This document shows, in pieces, positions 32,259 to 45,822 of a stretch of DNA of 64,000 nt (position 1 is the first letter of the stretch; each line of letters begins with the position of its first letter). The notes beneath the pieces were generated by a model that worked only from the letters and a program-made list of their open reading frames with translations, ran no database searches and was not told the origin of the DNA. The DNA is from Trichobilharzia szidati (Eukaryota > Platyhelminthes > Trematoda > Strigeidida > Schistosomatidae), in contig OX235279.1 in NCBI GenBank assembly GCA_944472155.2, forward strand, positions 64,717,543-64,781,542. The letters are read 5' to 3'. A program made the translations under genes and the position numbers.

Positions 32259-34109
32259 TTTACTCTGATTTGCATACCTAGCTCATAAACATTATGCCTG
32301 CACGTGGTATGCATTTAAGCCTGATACACTATTTTATGAGTTCTCTGAAGCACGCTACTATCATGATTAAAGCAAGGAGAACAGGTCAAGTAGGATAAAG
32401 TGGTGTCATTAAAGTCTAATAAAAATAATCTACTAATATGTTACTAAAAAGTACTTATACAGAACGGAATTCTCAGTATTTGTCAGAGTATTACATCTGA
32501 TTTACTCAGAATATAAATTAAACGCAGGAATTTGTTCACATTTACGGTATTAAGGTCAAAAATATTCGAGAGAAGATAATAAATATAAGAACAATGCTAG
32601 TAAAGCTTGATGGGATGAGGATGGAAAAAACGGTTTATTCACTGATGCAAAGAAGGTTAGTTAGTTCGTCCCTGATACCATTTTCATCACATAAAATACG
32701 TACCAAGTGTGGTATCGTGGATGTTTTAAAACGTGCTTTTGTACACAAACAGAAGCGAAATCCTACGAATGACTAAAGTAACCGTCTCATAATACTAGAT
32801 TACATATCCATCCAATTAACTAAGCTTAACATGCATTAATCCGATATAAAATGTTACAAAAGCCCATAGTAGAGCGACGTACTGAGGAAGTTCAGAAAAA
32901 GTAGAAATTAAGAATATGTTAAACACTTCATCAATTTACAAAAGAAAATTTTGATGAAGAGTATTAGCGTCAGTTTGGCCGATTGCCATTTCCACTGAGA
33001 GCCTTTTCCTCTGTAACCGGAAAATGACTATTTTGTGAATTATCCTCTTTGGAAACCTGATCTTCCTAGCCAGTGAATTAAATTCAACCATTACTTACAT
33101 ATTGAGTCTCTGTGTGGTAAGTCCAGCTGTCTAGAACTACTGCCAAAGCTTCAGGTGCAACTGCTGTAGCAGCATCTTCCTCACTCGTTCAGATAAATAA
33201 GAATTGTTCTTGCGGGTAGATACTGTTGCACTCTTATCCGTATATAGCATAAGTTACAGTGATTGTTAATATGGCTGTTGAAAGTAGCCTTAGAAAAAGC
33301 AATGAAACACCATACTCTGTAGTCACAAGGTCTTCAGTCAGAGAAGGCAAAAACCCAAAGACATCAACCCCTTCCCGCATACCAATCCTAAAGGCTCGTG
33401 TAGGTCTCGTCTGTTCTGATACTACGCCTTCATTACCTCAGTCTAGTACAGGCACAGGCAATACCAGGTGGACATGATACTACACCTGCATCCACTCAAA
33501 GCCAGTGCGTGACACATGGCAAAACAACAAAGTAAGGCTCAAAGACGTCATAAGACCTCGAAAGCGTCATCAAGGAAAGGAGACGAATGCTAGGCGTGTA
33601 GTATCATAGTTTCTAGGCGTTTGAACGCAATTTTTGCAAACGATGGGTGCACTGACGTTGTGACAAGGGGATGCCGAAATCATACTACGAGCTTATGAGC
33701 AATAACCCATGCCCGTGGTTTTGGTATATCTGTTCACTTTGTCGTCCTGGCATAGTCCCACATAACGTGCCTGCGGATAGCAGAAACAACACTCCACTCT
33801 TGTGTCCCAACACAGTCTCATGCACCTTTATTTCTGAATCTTGTCTACTTGGTGGGCTTCAGCTACCAGAAGTCAGACTTACCATGTCTCATCTGTTGTA
33901 AAGTCAACTGAAAACAAACACTGTGCACTTATGATCACTTTCAACTTGTTCATAGAGGTGAATCTGTCCTTCAACAGCCAGCTTTCAGTTTTGTAATAAT
34001 CCGATACAAAATTAATTTGGTTAGATGCCTTGCGAATAGAATAAGAAGGATCTGTACAGATCACCCCTTAGGAAATGAATGAGGACACATCCAGAATACA
34101 CTGGTCCAA

Positions 34110-34706
34110 ATGGGTTATCGTAGTGGGTTTGTAAAGAGGCACATGAACACCAGCTATAATAAAGAGGAACTGGCAACAATAAGAGAGGAACAACTGTTCC
34201 TGAAATTGCATCTTAATGAGGACTTGGCTAATGACATCCTGAATCAAAGATTGTCGAGAGCAATAAAACAGACTTATACTGCCGCCACTCTTTGTTTGTC
34301 ATTTTCCAGATGAGCAATTATGATTGCTCAAGCGAAAGACAAGCTTTCTAGCTATGCCCCTCCTATGTGTTTCTACAAATGTAGTTGCTCCTGTGGAAAA
34401 AGCTATATAGGGCGAACAACTAGACAGCTCAACAAAGGTATTATTGAGAATCTTCCTTCGCGGTTCGGGAAAGGCCAAACAAAATCTATAAGAAGTTCTA
34501 TTTTGGCTCATTTGATTGACGGCGGTCACCAAGTGGACAGAAGAAGTGCTTTCAAAATTATCTGTCGCATTCCACTGAACCTTTCGAACGGAATTCGAAC
34601 CCGTCTTTTACACATAGTCGAAGTTATGGGAATTCGAGAGAACAGTCCTAGTCTTTGTGCACAAAAGAGATTTGTTCTACCTTTGTCTCTCCCTTGGCCT
34701 AGGTAA
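34110..34706 (+). pseudogene. PLE RT end and GIY-YIG endonuclease (left copy)
   Basis: A single reading frame broken by one TGA at 34311-34313. The first part (KEELATIREEQLFLKLHLNE, then LSRAIKQTYTAAT) resembles the RT-nuclease connection. The second has YKCSCSCGKSYIGRTTRQL, then SSILAHLIDGGHQVDRRSAF and the PLE C-terminus CAQKRFVLPLSLPWPR. The YIGRT motif is intact. No RT palm is present upstream, so it is a 5'-truncated fragment. Confidence 0.85.
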
Positions 34707-35080
34707 AGTCTAGTTAAAATACTCTCACCTTTTCTTATTTTCCACTTCCTTTGTGCCTTAATGATATTTATTTAAACTCTGATTATCTGCCTACTTCATC
34801 TTTAGTATTACGTAACTTTCAAGGTTTGACCTAACTTATTTATTGAATTGGGTACATTTACGCAAATTAATAGCTTCGCTATTCTTATCGCCACTTGCGC
34901 AAACCTCACTGTCATTATTTTGTTCCCATTATGACCATCGTTACTACTGACATTCAAAACAATCAACACATTATTTTTATTTGACGCGGGATTCGTCTTC
35001 CACTTTGCAAGTGTTTTGTTTTGCATTGTCACTTTTGTGGTAAGCTTTCGGTCATTCAGCATTCGCCGTTGTTGTTGACT

Positions 35081-35136
35081 CAGGACCTAGATGACTTTAG
35101 TTAAATAAAGTTTCGATCGTGTAAACACGAGTCCTG
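35081..35136 (+). other. Predicted three-way-junction fold
   Basis: Outer helix CAGGAC (35081-35086) with GTCCTG (35131-35136), helix CTTTA (35095-35099) with TAAAG (35106-35110), and helix TCGTG (35117-35121) with CACGA (35126-35130). The linker CTAGATGA between the first two helices recalls a hammerhead core, but the second linker is TTTCGA rather than GAA. It lies about 375 bp downstream of the PLE nuclease frame. It recurs at 45603-45658. Confidence 0.35.
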
Positions 35137-35174
35137 GGGAGTTGACGTGTTGCATTATCCTTTCTCAAATAGAA

Positions 35175-35300
35175 TGCAGGATACTGAATATGAGGATAAA
35201 TTTTCCGCCTTGCTTGCTGAAGCTGGTGTTCCTCAGGGTACTGTTATCTCTCCTTTTCTTTTTCTCTCTCCCGTCACCTATTTCAATTTTAACGGATAGT
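35175..35300 (+). pseudogene. RT palm scrap of a non-LTR element (left copy)
   Basis: The plus-strand frame reads AGVPQGTVISPFLFLSPV, the conserved G(V/I)PQGSVLxPxLF block of CR1/Jockey-type reverse transcriptases, ending at a TAG shortly after. No other RT block is adjacent. Confidence 0.55.
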
Positions 35301-36191
35301 TCTAACCTTTGACTACTGAATTAGTAATTTTCGTTATACACCATCCTCACAAAATATGGGTACTTACAATTAATGCTAACAAATTCATCACGAGAACAAG
35401 AATGTACTGCTTATTGATGACAATATAACTCAGAGGTGGATGTCTCTTCTAAATGAACTACTCAATAAAACACATGGCCCTAATCTCCCAAACTCTGCAG
35501 CTCACAACTTTCGATAAAGTTAGTAGTCACTGTTAACAAGTAGAATGTCCATTTGAGGTATAGGTATTGCATTAATTAGTGATTTAACACAGAATACAAA
35601 ATCAAAGATACTGGGAACCACTTTCTTCAGCAACGAATCCCATGAGGTCACCAAAATTACCGAATGGCTAAAAAAAGAAAACAAGAGAATACATGATGTA
35701 TACACGAATATCACTATTAATATACTAATTAAAGGGTTAGCACGATGGGAATTAATAGAAGTTTATATCAATTTGCGATTAAATCAGTCACTATTTTTGA
35801 CACAAGTGGATGTTTAGCCAAAGTAATAAAAAGACGTAATTTGTCTGAATCGTGTAGTGTTGTATTTGCGCAACACATTTTGGACAATCTGGTCACACGT
35901 GGACTTGTCATAGGAATACACATGAAATTAATAGAGTTAAGAGGTTAGAAAATAAATTTAGGTGGAATTAAAATCACACATTGAAGGTCAAAATAAAGAT
36001 GAAGATCACTAAACCAAGTAACAGAGGTATTAGTGCATCTACCCTGACTAGTATCAAAATGAAGTTTGCCAAAGAAGGTCGCGTATGATGACGAATAGTT
36101 TTGGAACTCACAAAGGTGGTTTAAACTTTCTAGTCACGCTTGGGCTTCCACAAACTTTATGATACAATCCAAGCACGTTTTACAGATAGGT

Positions 36192-36401
36192 TTAAAAAGT
36201 GCAAACGTCAATTTTATGTCCTGTCTCTATAATATGTTTCGCAACAGAGGAGCTAGGGCTCCTGTTCTCACCACTAATAGCTTCTGAAGATTTTGTTTGC
36301 TTCTGGAGGCATTCAGGAATATGATGCGTAGTCCTTACTTGCAGACATCGATGAGTCCTCCCTAAATGGATATAGCAACCGCTTCTAAACCTTACGTCCA
36401 T
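36192..36401 (-). pseudogene. PLE GIY-YIG fragment (left copy)
   Basis: The minus-strand frame shows RSGCYIHLGRTHRCL (YIG with an inserted residue, catalytic Arg kept), TTHHIPECLQK and SSSVAKHIIETGHKID. This is the order of a YIGRT-type PLE nuclease, antisense to the PLE fragment at 34110-34706. RT sequence is not visible. Confidence 0.7.
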
Positions 36402-39149
36402 AGCTTTAATATATGTCGGACATTACTTCTACGCGATTAAAAAATAAATTCTGCGAATTGACTTTGAACAAACGCAATTAATATTGTCCTAGGACAATAA
36501 CAAAAAGCGGAAGTTTATGAAACCAAACTCAATAATAAGATAAAATGACATACACCTCAGATGTTCTTACGTACCTAATCGCGACGTTGGTATTAAAATC
36601 CACCAAATTACTAGAATGTTGCAGTGTGCATTTAAATCAGTTGAAAATTTTGGGAGAAAACAGTGAATCTTGTACGTGATCGTAAAACATAGTGCAGTTT
36701 CTGCCCAGTCGTGAACATTAATCTTCGCTTTTATCTATGCATTCCATTGAATTTCAGCGATCAAAACGCCACACCAAAGTGCAGAAGCATGCACGAATTT
36801 AATATCAACCATATTCTTCGGTTCCTGCAACAGAAATAGGTACTGCACAACAGCTGATAGGGAAATTTACGATCGAGTACAGGTTTCCGCCAAGCTGCAA
36901 AGAAATTTATCGAAGGACAGTCGTCGAAATGTACGTGAAGCTAACTCGGTATGCCAAACAATCATTGCATGAACCATATATTTAAGCGACCTGCCACACA
37001 AGTAATACGTAAATGCTCAAGAACAGTATCGAAAAACAATTTTAATATAAATTCATCTAACAAGAGCAAAATAAGCACCAAAACCAAGTCAACTGCGTTC
37101 GCCTGGACGACTAGCCCCAACTCGAATCAACTAAACCGCGAAAATGCCGTCAAGGTAAAGCTGGAGGCGCCACTTCAAATAGAGGATGTACCATATAATC
37201 GCCCTCCACACATGGTTTTATATTCACACCATGTGCATAAATAGACTTCATATGTTTTCCAGTATTAGAGGGTTATAAGTAAATTCCAGGACAACCTCTG
37301 AAAAATCCATATTATTGAGGCGTCTTTCTCCTCTTAAGATTACTTGCAGATCAACTTCACACCAAACTTTTACATTAAATGAAGTATTACAAATGTGTAA
37401 CTTATAAATTGATCCACAATCTCAGTAATGTCTAGTGAACAGAGTTTTATGAATCCTACAGAAATAACATTCTCACATTTAGGAAACTATAGACATCAAA
37501 TATAAGCTGAACATGACTCAACTCTAAACAGCTATGCATAGTGTTAACAACATAGAGAAACACTTAAAATATTGGTAGAAACGCAGACCTGTTGTGTTGA
37601 TGAGGATAGCAATTCCATATAATACAACCTAGGCATTCAATCGTGACACTACATCTGAACTGCTTTAAGTAAATGGAAATTTCAGCAGAAATTCGTCTCC
37701 ACTATTGGTGGGCAAAACTTTTGCAGCACTAAGTTTACGGTGTCAGTGGGAATGGTTAATTCAGACTCAGATTACAAGGAAAGAAGGCTCTTGTTGCCTA
37801 TGTTAATCCTTGCGATATATTTCTCTGCAAAGATCCAGTTTATTTTTGAAAGCATTCACCGATGGAGTTGTTACTACTGAATCGTAACACACAATAGACT
37901 GATAACAACAGAGCTAACTAGATTCAGTACCCATAATGAACACAGTCCATGTGTATATTCATAACACATACTGAAATAGTGCATTTAGTGAAACAGTAAG
38001 GAAATTTAAATGAGTGATTGCCTTATCCACTGCACTTCACTTGCAATAATCATAACAACCGCCTACGTTTGTTAGCCAAGCAGCCAACTAAGCAGACAAT
38101 GGCACAGTTTTAATACAGTTGAGATATTTTTATACACTGAGTTCACATAATTCATATAAGGCTACACCAAACAGCTCAAATATACATGAAATACACTTAG
38201 AAATAGCCTCTCAACTTACGATAATTCCTGTCCAAACACACATACTGCGAAAGGCACACATACGTGAAAACTTCTGTTCCTACAAAAGGTTCTCTTAGTA
38301 TTTACAAGTGATCTCCATGAACTGACAGCTTTCGTTTGTCAAATAGTACCGTTTTTCACACAAAAATATGCTGCATTTATATCCTGAGACGTGAAACTTT
38401 CACTGAATTATACTATGCCGAAAGGTGTAGCTTCTACACAAAGTAGACTATTTGTGTGGATGACACCACCATCCAACTATCCCATCTTGCCCATCACAGC
38501 TATATTTTGACACAGTCCTCCTGAGACGCTAATCATTGCAACCAATATGTCAAGTGTGTCGCAGTCAGATGACATGACGCGGGCAACAACATGACTTGTC
38601 AGAAAATGAGAATTTCTGTCAACCCTGAAAATATATAACGAAAATTCATTATAGCTTACCAACAAAAAAATTTACTGAGCGAAATTTCAGCCAACATGCA
38701 GGATAAGTCCAGCCTTCGTGTTTCACTGAACTGTTGTACACTTCTTGTTTGAACTAATATTTTGTTAACTGAGAGTTAATTTCGGGCTCAGCTGTCGTAT
38801 TTTTTGGTGTTTGGGTCCTAGATAACCTAATATTTGAAGGTCTGTATCAATTTTATCCGGTACATTTCGTTTAATAGAACAATAATCGTGAAGCTTTTCA
38901 ACGTTCCTTTATGAATATAACCATATTTGTAACCGTTTCGTTTTGGACTTGCTCGAGTTTATTTGGGACAGCTTATTTTTATTGTGGTTTGACCGAAGAC
39001 TAAGAGTCATTATCCTCAAAGGCTTTCCGAGTGCCGCCTATAGCAACTGGGTTTTCAACGAACAAGAGAGCGACTGTGCGTTGTGCTATGATTGTATATC
39101 TCCACACTCTCTTCAAATCATCCCTGAATAATAATAACAATATATTCTC
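36402..39149. other. Unassigned part of the duplicated block
   Basis: No recognised gene or repeat. A 97-codon Asn/Ser/Lys-rich frame (36951-37244) is intact in both copies, with one Val/Ala difference, but that only reflects the recent duplication. The same applies at 46924-49671. Confidence 0.4.
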
Positions 39150-39780
39150 ATTTTTGTAAATGGGAGACGCCAGTTTACAGGCATCATCAATATGATAAAT
39201 TACATATACGATTAGTAAGCATATTTAGTAATGTTAGTATAATAAGTTACATATTTATTCCTACCTGTGTAGGACACACCATTGTACAGGCATGGATAAG
39301 TATTATTTAAATTGCACAAATTTGGTTTACGGTTAAATTACATGGTTGCTGTCGTTTTTGGCTTTGGCTTGTGGAACAACATGATAACTAGTCATTCAAT
39401 GGAGCACATCAAGAAGTACAGAAATATTGTCTTCGCATTAACAAAAAAACCCAAGTATGTTTTGGATGGATTACAAATACTTGGGAAAAAATAAAGCCTG
39501 AAGTCATTTCCCTCATATAACAATGAAATGCATCTTATAATAATATATTCTCACTTTATGCACATGGGGGACTCCAGTCAACAGACGTCATCAACATGAT
39601 AATAATGTGTACATGGAGTAAGCATGTTTGCAATTTTTCACTGACACAAGATATATATACAAGGGAAGGTAATGGAATAATGACAGTATGCACACTTTGC
39701 ATAAGTTGAAACAATTTATATGATAAGGTCCTGGGCACCATTATTGTTTGAGTTTGTCGAAAATGCGCGTAACAACTGAG
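39150..39780 (+). repeat. Stem-loop repeat copies (left unit)
   Basis: 39150-39500 is a near-copy, in opposite orientation, of the repeat nested in the PLE at 2864-3486. 39556-39640 looks like a second, diverged start of the same unit. A perfect 6-bp hairpin TCCTAC/GTAGGA lies at 39259-39274, followed by TTGTACAGGCATGGATAAG. Counterpart: 49672-50302. Confidence 0.65.
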
Positions 39781-40439
39781 TGTTGCATTACATTTGGTCC
39801 ATATGGTGGGCTACTCACAAAAGTATAAAAATGGGTCAAAAAACCTTAGTTAGTTTACCATAAACGATGTTTTAAGCAGTATAATCTGCGAGAGGCTCAC
39901 CACAGCAGTTAGTATCCAGTGAAACATGCAGAGAAGTATTGGTGATTCAGGAACCGGTGGATTTTTGATTCTTTTCTGTCTGGAACCAAAATGGCTGAGA
40001 ACCAAGTGTGAGCTATTTAGCTGGGGCGGTGTTAAGAGAGGCCCGGCTATCAGCTTAGGTGGGGCACGCTAAATGGTCACCAAGTGGTGTGACCAGAGGT
40101 TATGACTAACTGGATAGATCGCCACAAAAAATCGTGTCGATCCTATTTGAAGCCGATTGTAAACGAGCTTGAAGTCGATCAAGCAGGGTAACTAACTGGT
40201 CTCCCAGGGTAGCTTTCAGGTCATTTCAAGTGATTTGCCTTCGAAAATCCGAGTACCTAAGTTCATTACATTTATTCATTTATCAAATCTTTATCACCTT
40301 ACGAATCCAAGCCTTAAAATGTTAAGATTTGAACGGAAAAGAAGTAGAATCTGAAGAAGTCACATCAGGTCACGATATATAACGTTCTAAAATGAGCTAA
40401 ACGCTCGCTCTTTGATGAAACTCTCGAATGCTTATGGTA

Positions 40440-40745
40440 ATAATAATATAATATATATTTATTCCTGTTTATGCAGGAACATACCAGTTGTACAGGCATG
40501 GATAATTTATGATATAAATTACACATATTTCGATGTATGCTGAATTTACAGTTTGGTTGTTCTTTCTGACATTAGAGTCAGTCGGAACAGTCTGCTAAAT
40601 AGTCCGTTTGTGTAACACATGTAGATATATAGAAATATTGTCTTCGCATTAACAAAAACCCATACATCAGATGAATGTAATACAAATATCTGGGAAAAAT
40701 AAAGGTTGAAGTCAATTCTGCTATATAACTTCGTTGTGAACAGCG
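40440..40745 (+). repeat. Stem-loop repeat, second subfamily (left unit)
   Basis: A diverged relative of 39240-39500 with hairpin TTCCTG/CAGGAA at 40462-40479, the same TTGTACAGGCATGGATAA stretch, and the later TTCGCATTAACAAAAACCCA and ATCTGGGAAAAATAAAGG landmarks. Counterpart: 50962-51267. Confidence 0.6.
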
Positions 40746-42780
40746 TCCTTGAGTTAAAGTTTATTGATGTATTATGTTGAGATCAGTGATATATTTATTC
40801 CATTTTTTCAGCAGTCTAATCGTAATTTTATAAAAGGAAAGAAATTTGATCGTGGATACGAAAACTGAATTAGGTTATGTTGGATTGTTTTACTGCATAA
40901 AATGGTATTACATGAAACGATTGTAAAAGAAGCATGCATAGTGTTCACCATATTTTGCTTGAAAAGATAATATGCCAATGCATTGAAGGATTATTTGTGT
41001 ACACCAGTGTCAACCGGTTCACCATGACTGAGCGCAAACTCCCAAGTTCCTCATGACTGATGCATGCGCTGGTAACATGGCAGGACAGTTTTCGGTCGAT
41101 TTCTTTTGGAGAATCTTCGAGGTCATGAAATTAGTCACATATGTTTTATTTATTACCGTGGAACTGTAAGCGATAAATACGCCGTGTTTGAAATAATAAA
41201 AATCGTTGTTGCCGTGGTTATTGCAGTCAAGTCCTACTTTTGTGTCTAACTCAATGTAAAGAAAATTTACGAGCGATAATTCGACTATAGTGTCGTATAT
41301 GGAGGCGCACTGTAGTCAAGGTAAACGACAGCGACAAAAGCAGTAACAATTTAACATGACATATATAAGGTTATGTGGCATTATATGGCCTACCCCGTTT
41401 TGAACTGTTGTCACCTTTCTTAACGGAGTATTAACACATTTCAATAAATAGGACATATATACGTGTCTGATTTCATGGAAATTCAAAAGCAAACGTTAAA
41501 CTTTTAAACCTACTTCCTCCTTTGACACATTACATTGCGCAGACGTCAGCATCAGGCGACACTTCTTGATACGAGGCCAACAAATGTTACGCAGTCCAAG
41601 TGTGTTACGCCACCGATATTGTATACGTGAGAAAACATTTTTATGAACAATTTCATTTAAAAAGCATACAAAAATTCAAGTTGCCATTAAACATCCATAG
41701 CAACGGACTGCGACGCTGCAGTGGCAATATGCAATGTGGCTACTCACATTTTTAGCGGCGAGGTTATTCAACTCAGTGGTACTATAACAAAATGTCTTCA
41801 GTAGTCTCCAAAACTGGATTGGCTTTCAAATGTATCTTCCATGAGGACCAGATGCACTGTATCTGCATTAATACCAGATTACTACATACGTATGTAACAA
41901 TCGTTGATTGCAGGTTCAGTGTATCTACCTAACACGCCGTTAAAGCTCTGCCATGCTAGCCGGGTTACCAAAGAGAAGCTCAGCCAAATTATGAACAATT
42001 ATCACATAAAAAGAGGGCAGAAGGCTCCCTTGGAGGAGGAAGAAGAAAGTTAGAATATTGGTGATAAACTGAAAAGGTGTAAACCCAAAAACGCCTGTGA
42101 ACGGGGATTCTAATTGAACCCCACCAACATGAATTAATCCTCCAGGTGTGGATAGTAGGGAGGGTTAAATGAATTCGTGAATCCAATCAGTTCTCAGGCA
42201 TTTCAACTTCAAATGCCCGGTTGTTTATCTGTGATAATGTGGGAAATTCGTGGTTTATGTGATCTTCGAAGGACAGGAGTGTGATCACCACATGGTGGTT
42301 TCACAGTATTCCCCTGAAATGTCTCCGTAGTATCATTAGTAAATTTGTCATGGAACATCGCTGTGACTTAAATTCGCCCTCGACAGTTTGTAACAGTGTC
42401 AGCGTTGCTATGAAATCAGCTAGCTTTTTGGCCAAAGCTCAGGTATGGCTTCATATAAAAGACAGCACCTATTAATAACTTTATTTCTAGCTCAACCCTA
42501 CGGGAAATGAACTCGAATTCGCCAAAGTGGTGTAACTAACTGGCTCCCCAAATCGGAAATGCACTGTCGATAATCACGCTGGCTTCATTGGGGAACTGGC
42601 GAAACCATTATCAATAACCATTACTCTTAACCTAAGTGAGGAGCCGGAATAGAACTTACAGTTGTCACAAACACTAATGATTAGCTAATCGCCCAATGTA
42701 AGACTGAAATTAGACAAAACCTGGGACTAAAGAGAGTCATGTAGCCACACGCAAGGCTAGCTTAAACCCACAACTGTGGG
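40746..42780. other. Unassigned end of the duplicated block
   Basis: No gene or repeat recognised. Short frames such as 41989-42186 (minus) and 42281-42475 (plus) have no motif. The same content recurs at 51268-53302. Confidence 0.4.
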
Positions 42781-44631
42781 TTTACTCTGATTTGCATACC
42801 TAGCTCATAAACATTATGCCTGCACGTGGTATGCATTTAAGCCTGATACACTATTTTATGAGTTCTCTGAAGCACGCTACTATCATGATTAAAGCAAGGA
42901 GAACAGGTCAAGTAGGATAAAGTGGTGTCATTAAAGTCTAATAAAAATAATCTACTAATATGTTACTAAAAAGTACTTATACAGAACGGAATTCTCAGTA
43001 TTTGTCAGAGTATTACATCTGATTTACTCAGAATATAAATTAAACGCAGGAATTTGTTCACATTTACGGTATTAAGGTCAAAAATATTCGACAGAAGATA
43101 ATAAATATAAGAACAATGCTAGTAAAGCTTGATGGGATGAGGATGGAAAAAACGGTTTATTCACTGATGCAAAGAAGGTTAGTTAGTTCGTCCCTGATAC
43201 CATTTTCATCACATAAAATACGTACCAAGTGTGGTATCGTGGATGTTTTAAAACGTGCTTTTGTACACAAACAGAAGCGAAATCCTACGAATGACTAAAG
43301 TAACCGTCTCATAATACTAGATTACATATCCATCCAATTAACTAAGCTTAACATGCATTAATCCGATATAAAATGTTACAAAAGCCCATAGTAGAGCGAC
43401 GTACTGAGGAAGTTCAGAAAAAGTAGAAATTAAGAATATGTTAAACACTTCATCAATTTACAAAAGAAAATTTTGATGAAGAGTATTAGCGTCAGTTCGG
43501 CCGATTGCCATTTCCACTGAGAGCCTTTTCCTCTGTAACCGGAAAATGACTATTTTGTGAATTATCCTCTTTGGAAACCTGATCTTCCTAGCCAGTGAAT
43601 TAAATTCAACCATTACTTACATATTGAGTCTCTGTGTGGTAAGTCCAGCTGTCTAGAACTACTGCCAAAGCTTCAGGTGCAACTGCTGTAGCAGCATCTT
43701 CCTCACTCGTTCAGATAAATAAGAATTGTTCTTGCGGGTAGATACTGTTGCACTCTTATCCGTATATAGCATAAGTTACAGTGATTGTTAATATGGCTGT
43801 TGAAAGTAGCCTTAGAAAAAGCAATGAAACACCATACTCTGTAGTCACAAGGTCTTCAGTCAGAGAAGGCAAAAACCCAAAGACATCAACCCCTTCCCGC
43901 ATACCAATCCTAAAGGCTCGTGTAGGTCTCGTCTGTTCTGATACTACGCCTTCATTACCTCAGTCTAGTACAGGCACAGGCAATACCAGGTGGACATGAT
44001 ACTACACCTGCATCCACTCAAAGCCAGTGCGTGACACATGGCAAAACAACAAAGTAAGGCTCAAAGACGTCATAAGACCTCGAAAGCGTCATCAAGGAAA
44101 GGAGACGAATGCTAGGCGTGTAGTATCATAGTTTCTAGGCGTTTGAACGCAATTTTTGCAAACGATGGGTGCACTGACGTTGTGACAAGGGGATGCCGAA
44201 ATCATACTACGAGCTTATGAGCAATAACCCATGCCCGTGGTTTTGGTATATCTGTTCACTTTGTCGTCCTGGCATAGTCCCACATAACGTGCCTGCGGAT
44301 AGCAGAAACAACACTCCACTCTTGTGTCCCAACACAGTCTCATGCACCTTTATTTCTGAATCTTGTCTACTTGGTGGGCTTCAGCTACCAGAAGTCAGAC
44401 TTACCATGTCTCATCTGTTGTAAAGTCAACTGAAAACAAACACTGTGCACTTATGATCACTTTCAACTTGTTCATAGAGGTGAATCTGTCCTTCAACAGC
44501 CAGCTTTCAGTTTTGTAATAATCCGATACAAAATTAATTTGGTTAGATGCCTTGCGAATAGAATAAGAAGGATCTGTACAGATCACCCCTTAGGAAATGA
44601 ATGAGGACACATCCAGAATACACTGGTCCAA

Positions 44632-45228
44632 ATGGGTTATCGTAGTGGGTTTGTAAAGAGGCACATGAACACCAGCTATAATAAAGAGGAACTGGCAACA
44701 ATAAGAGAGGAACAACTGTTCCTGAAATTGCATCTTAATGAGGACTTGGCTAATGACATCCTGAATCAAAGATTGTCGAGAGCAATAAAACAGACTTATA
44801 CTGCCGCCACTCTTTGTTTGTCATTTTCCAGATGAGCAATTATGATTGCTCAAGCGAAAGACAAGCTTTCTAGCTATGCCCCTCCTATGTGTTTCTACAA
44901 ATGTAGTTGCTCCTGTGGAAAAAGCTATATAGGGCGAACAACTAGACAGCTCAACAAAGGTATTATTGAGAATCTTCCTTCGCGGTTCGGGAAAGGCCAA
45001 ACAAAATCTATAAGAAGTTCTATTTTGGCTCATTTGATTGACGGCGGTCACCAAGTGGACAGAAGAAGTGCTTTCAAAATTATCTGTCGCATTCCACTGA
45101 ACCTTTCGAACGGAATTCGAACCCGTCTTTTACACATAGTCGAAGTTATGGGAATTCGAGAGAACAGTCCTAGTCTTTGTGCACAAAAGAGATTTGTTCT
45201 ACCTTTGTCTCTCCCTTGGCCTAGGTAA
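44632..45228 (+). pseudogene. PLE RT end and GIY-YIG endonuclease (right copy)
   Basis: Identical at protein level to 34110-34706, including the internal TGA, because it lies in the second unit of the tandem duplication. Confidence 0.85.
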
Positions 45229-45696
45229 AGTCTAGTTAAAATACTCTCACCTTTTCTTATTTTCCACTTCCTTTGTGCCTTAATGATATTTATTTAAACT
45301 CTGATTATCTGCCTACTTCATCTTTAGTATTACGTAACTTTCAAGGTTTGACCTAACTTATTTATTGAATTGGGTACATTTACGCAAATTAATAGCTTCG
45401 CTATTCTTATCGCCACTTGCGCAAACCTCACTGTCATTATTTTGTTCCCATTATGACCATCGTTACTACTGACATTCAAAACAATCAACACATTATTTTT
45501 ATTTGATGCGGGATTCGCCTTCCACTTTGCAAGTGTTTTGTTTTGCATTGTCACTTTTGTGGTAAGCTTTCGGTCATTCAGCATTCGCCGTTGTTGTTGA
45601 CTCAGGACCTAGATGACTTTAGTTAAATAAAGTTTCGATCGTGTAAACACGAGTCCTGGGGAGTTGACGTGTTGCATTATCCTTTCTCAAATAGAA

Positions 45697-45822
45697 TGCA
45701 GGATACTGAATATGAGGATAAATTTTCCGCCTTGCTTGCTGAAGCTGGTGTTCCTCAGGGTACTGTTATCTCTCCTTTTCTTTTTCTCTCTCCCGTCACC
45801 TATTTCAATTTTAACGGATAGT
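45697..45822 (+). pseudogene. RT palm scrap of a non-LTR element (right copy)
   Basis: Tandem-duplicate counterpart of 35175-35300, with the same GVPQGTVISPFLF block. Confidence 0.55.

Larger units (their letters stand above)
32259..42780 (+). repeat. Tandem duplication, left copy (10,522 bp)
   Basis: Every landmark here recurs exactly 10,522 bp further on (for example the frames at 32594 and 43116, 36951 and 47473, 42281 and 52803), so the copies differ by substitutions without net indels. I noticed about eight differences, such as g/c at 32570/43092 and t/c at 32976/43498. The left edge is the point where tacacgcg|tttactctg matches the junction caactgtggg|tttactctg at 42780/42781. It contains only repeat scraps and no recognisable host gene. 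Confidence 0.95.

Noticed and set aside
36340..36356. CGATGAGTCCTCCC resembling a hammerhead core
   Set aside because: It is the complement of the YIGRT coding region of a PLE nuclease, and no GAA box or stems are in place.
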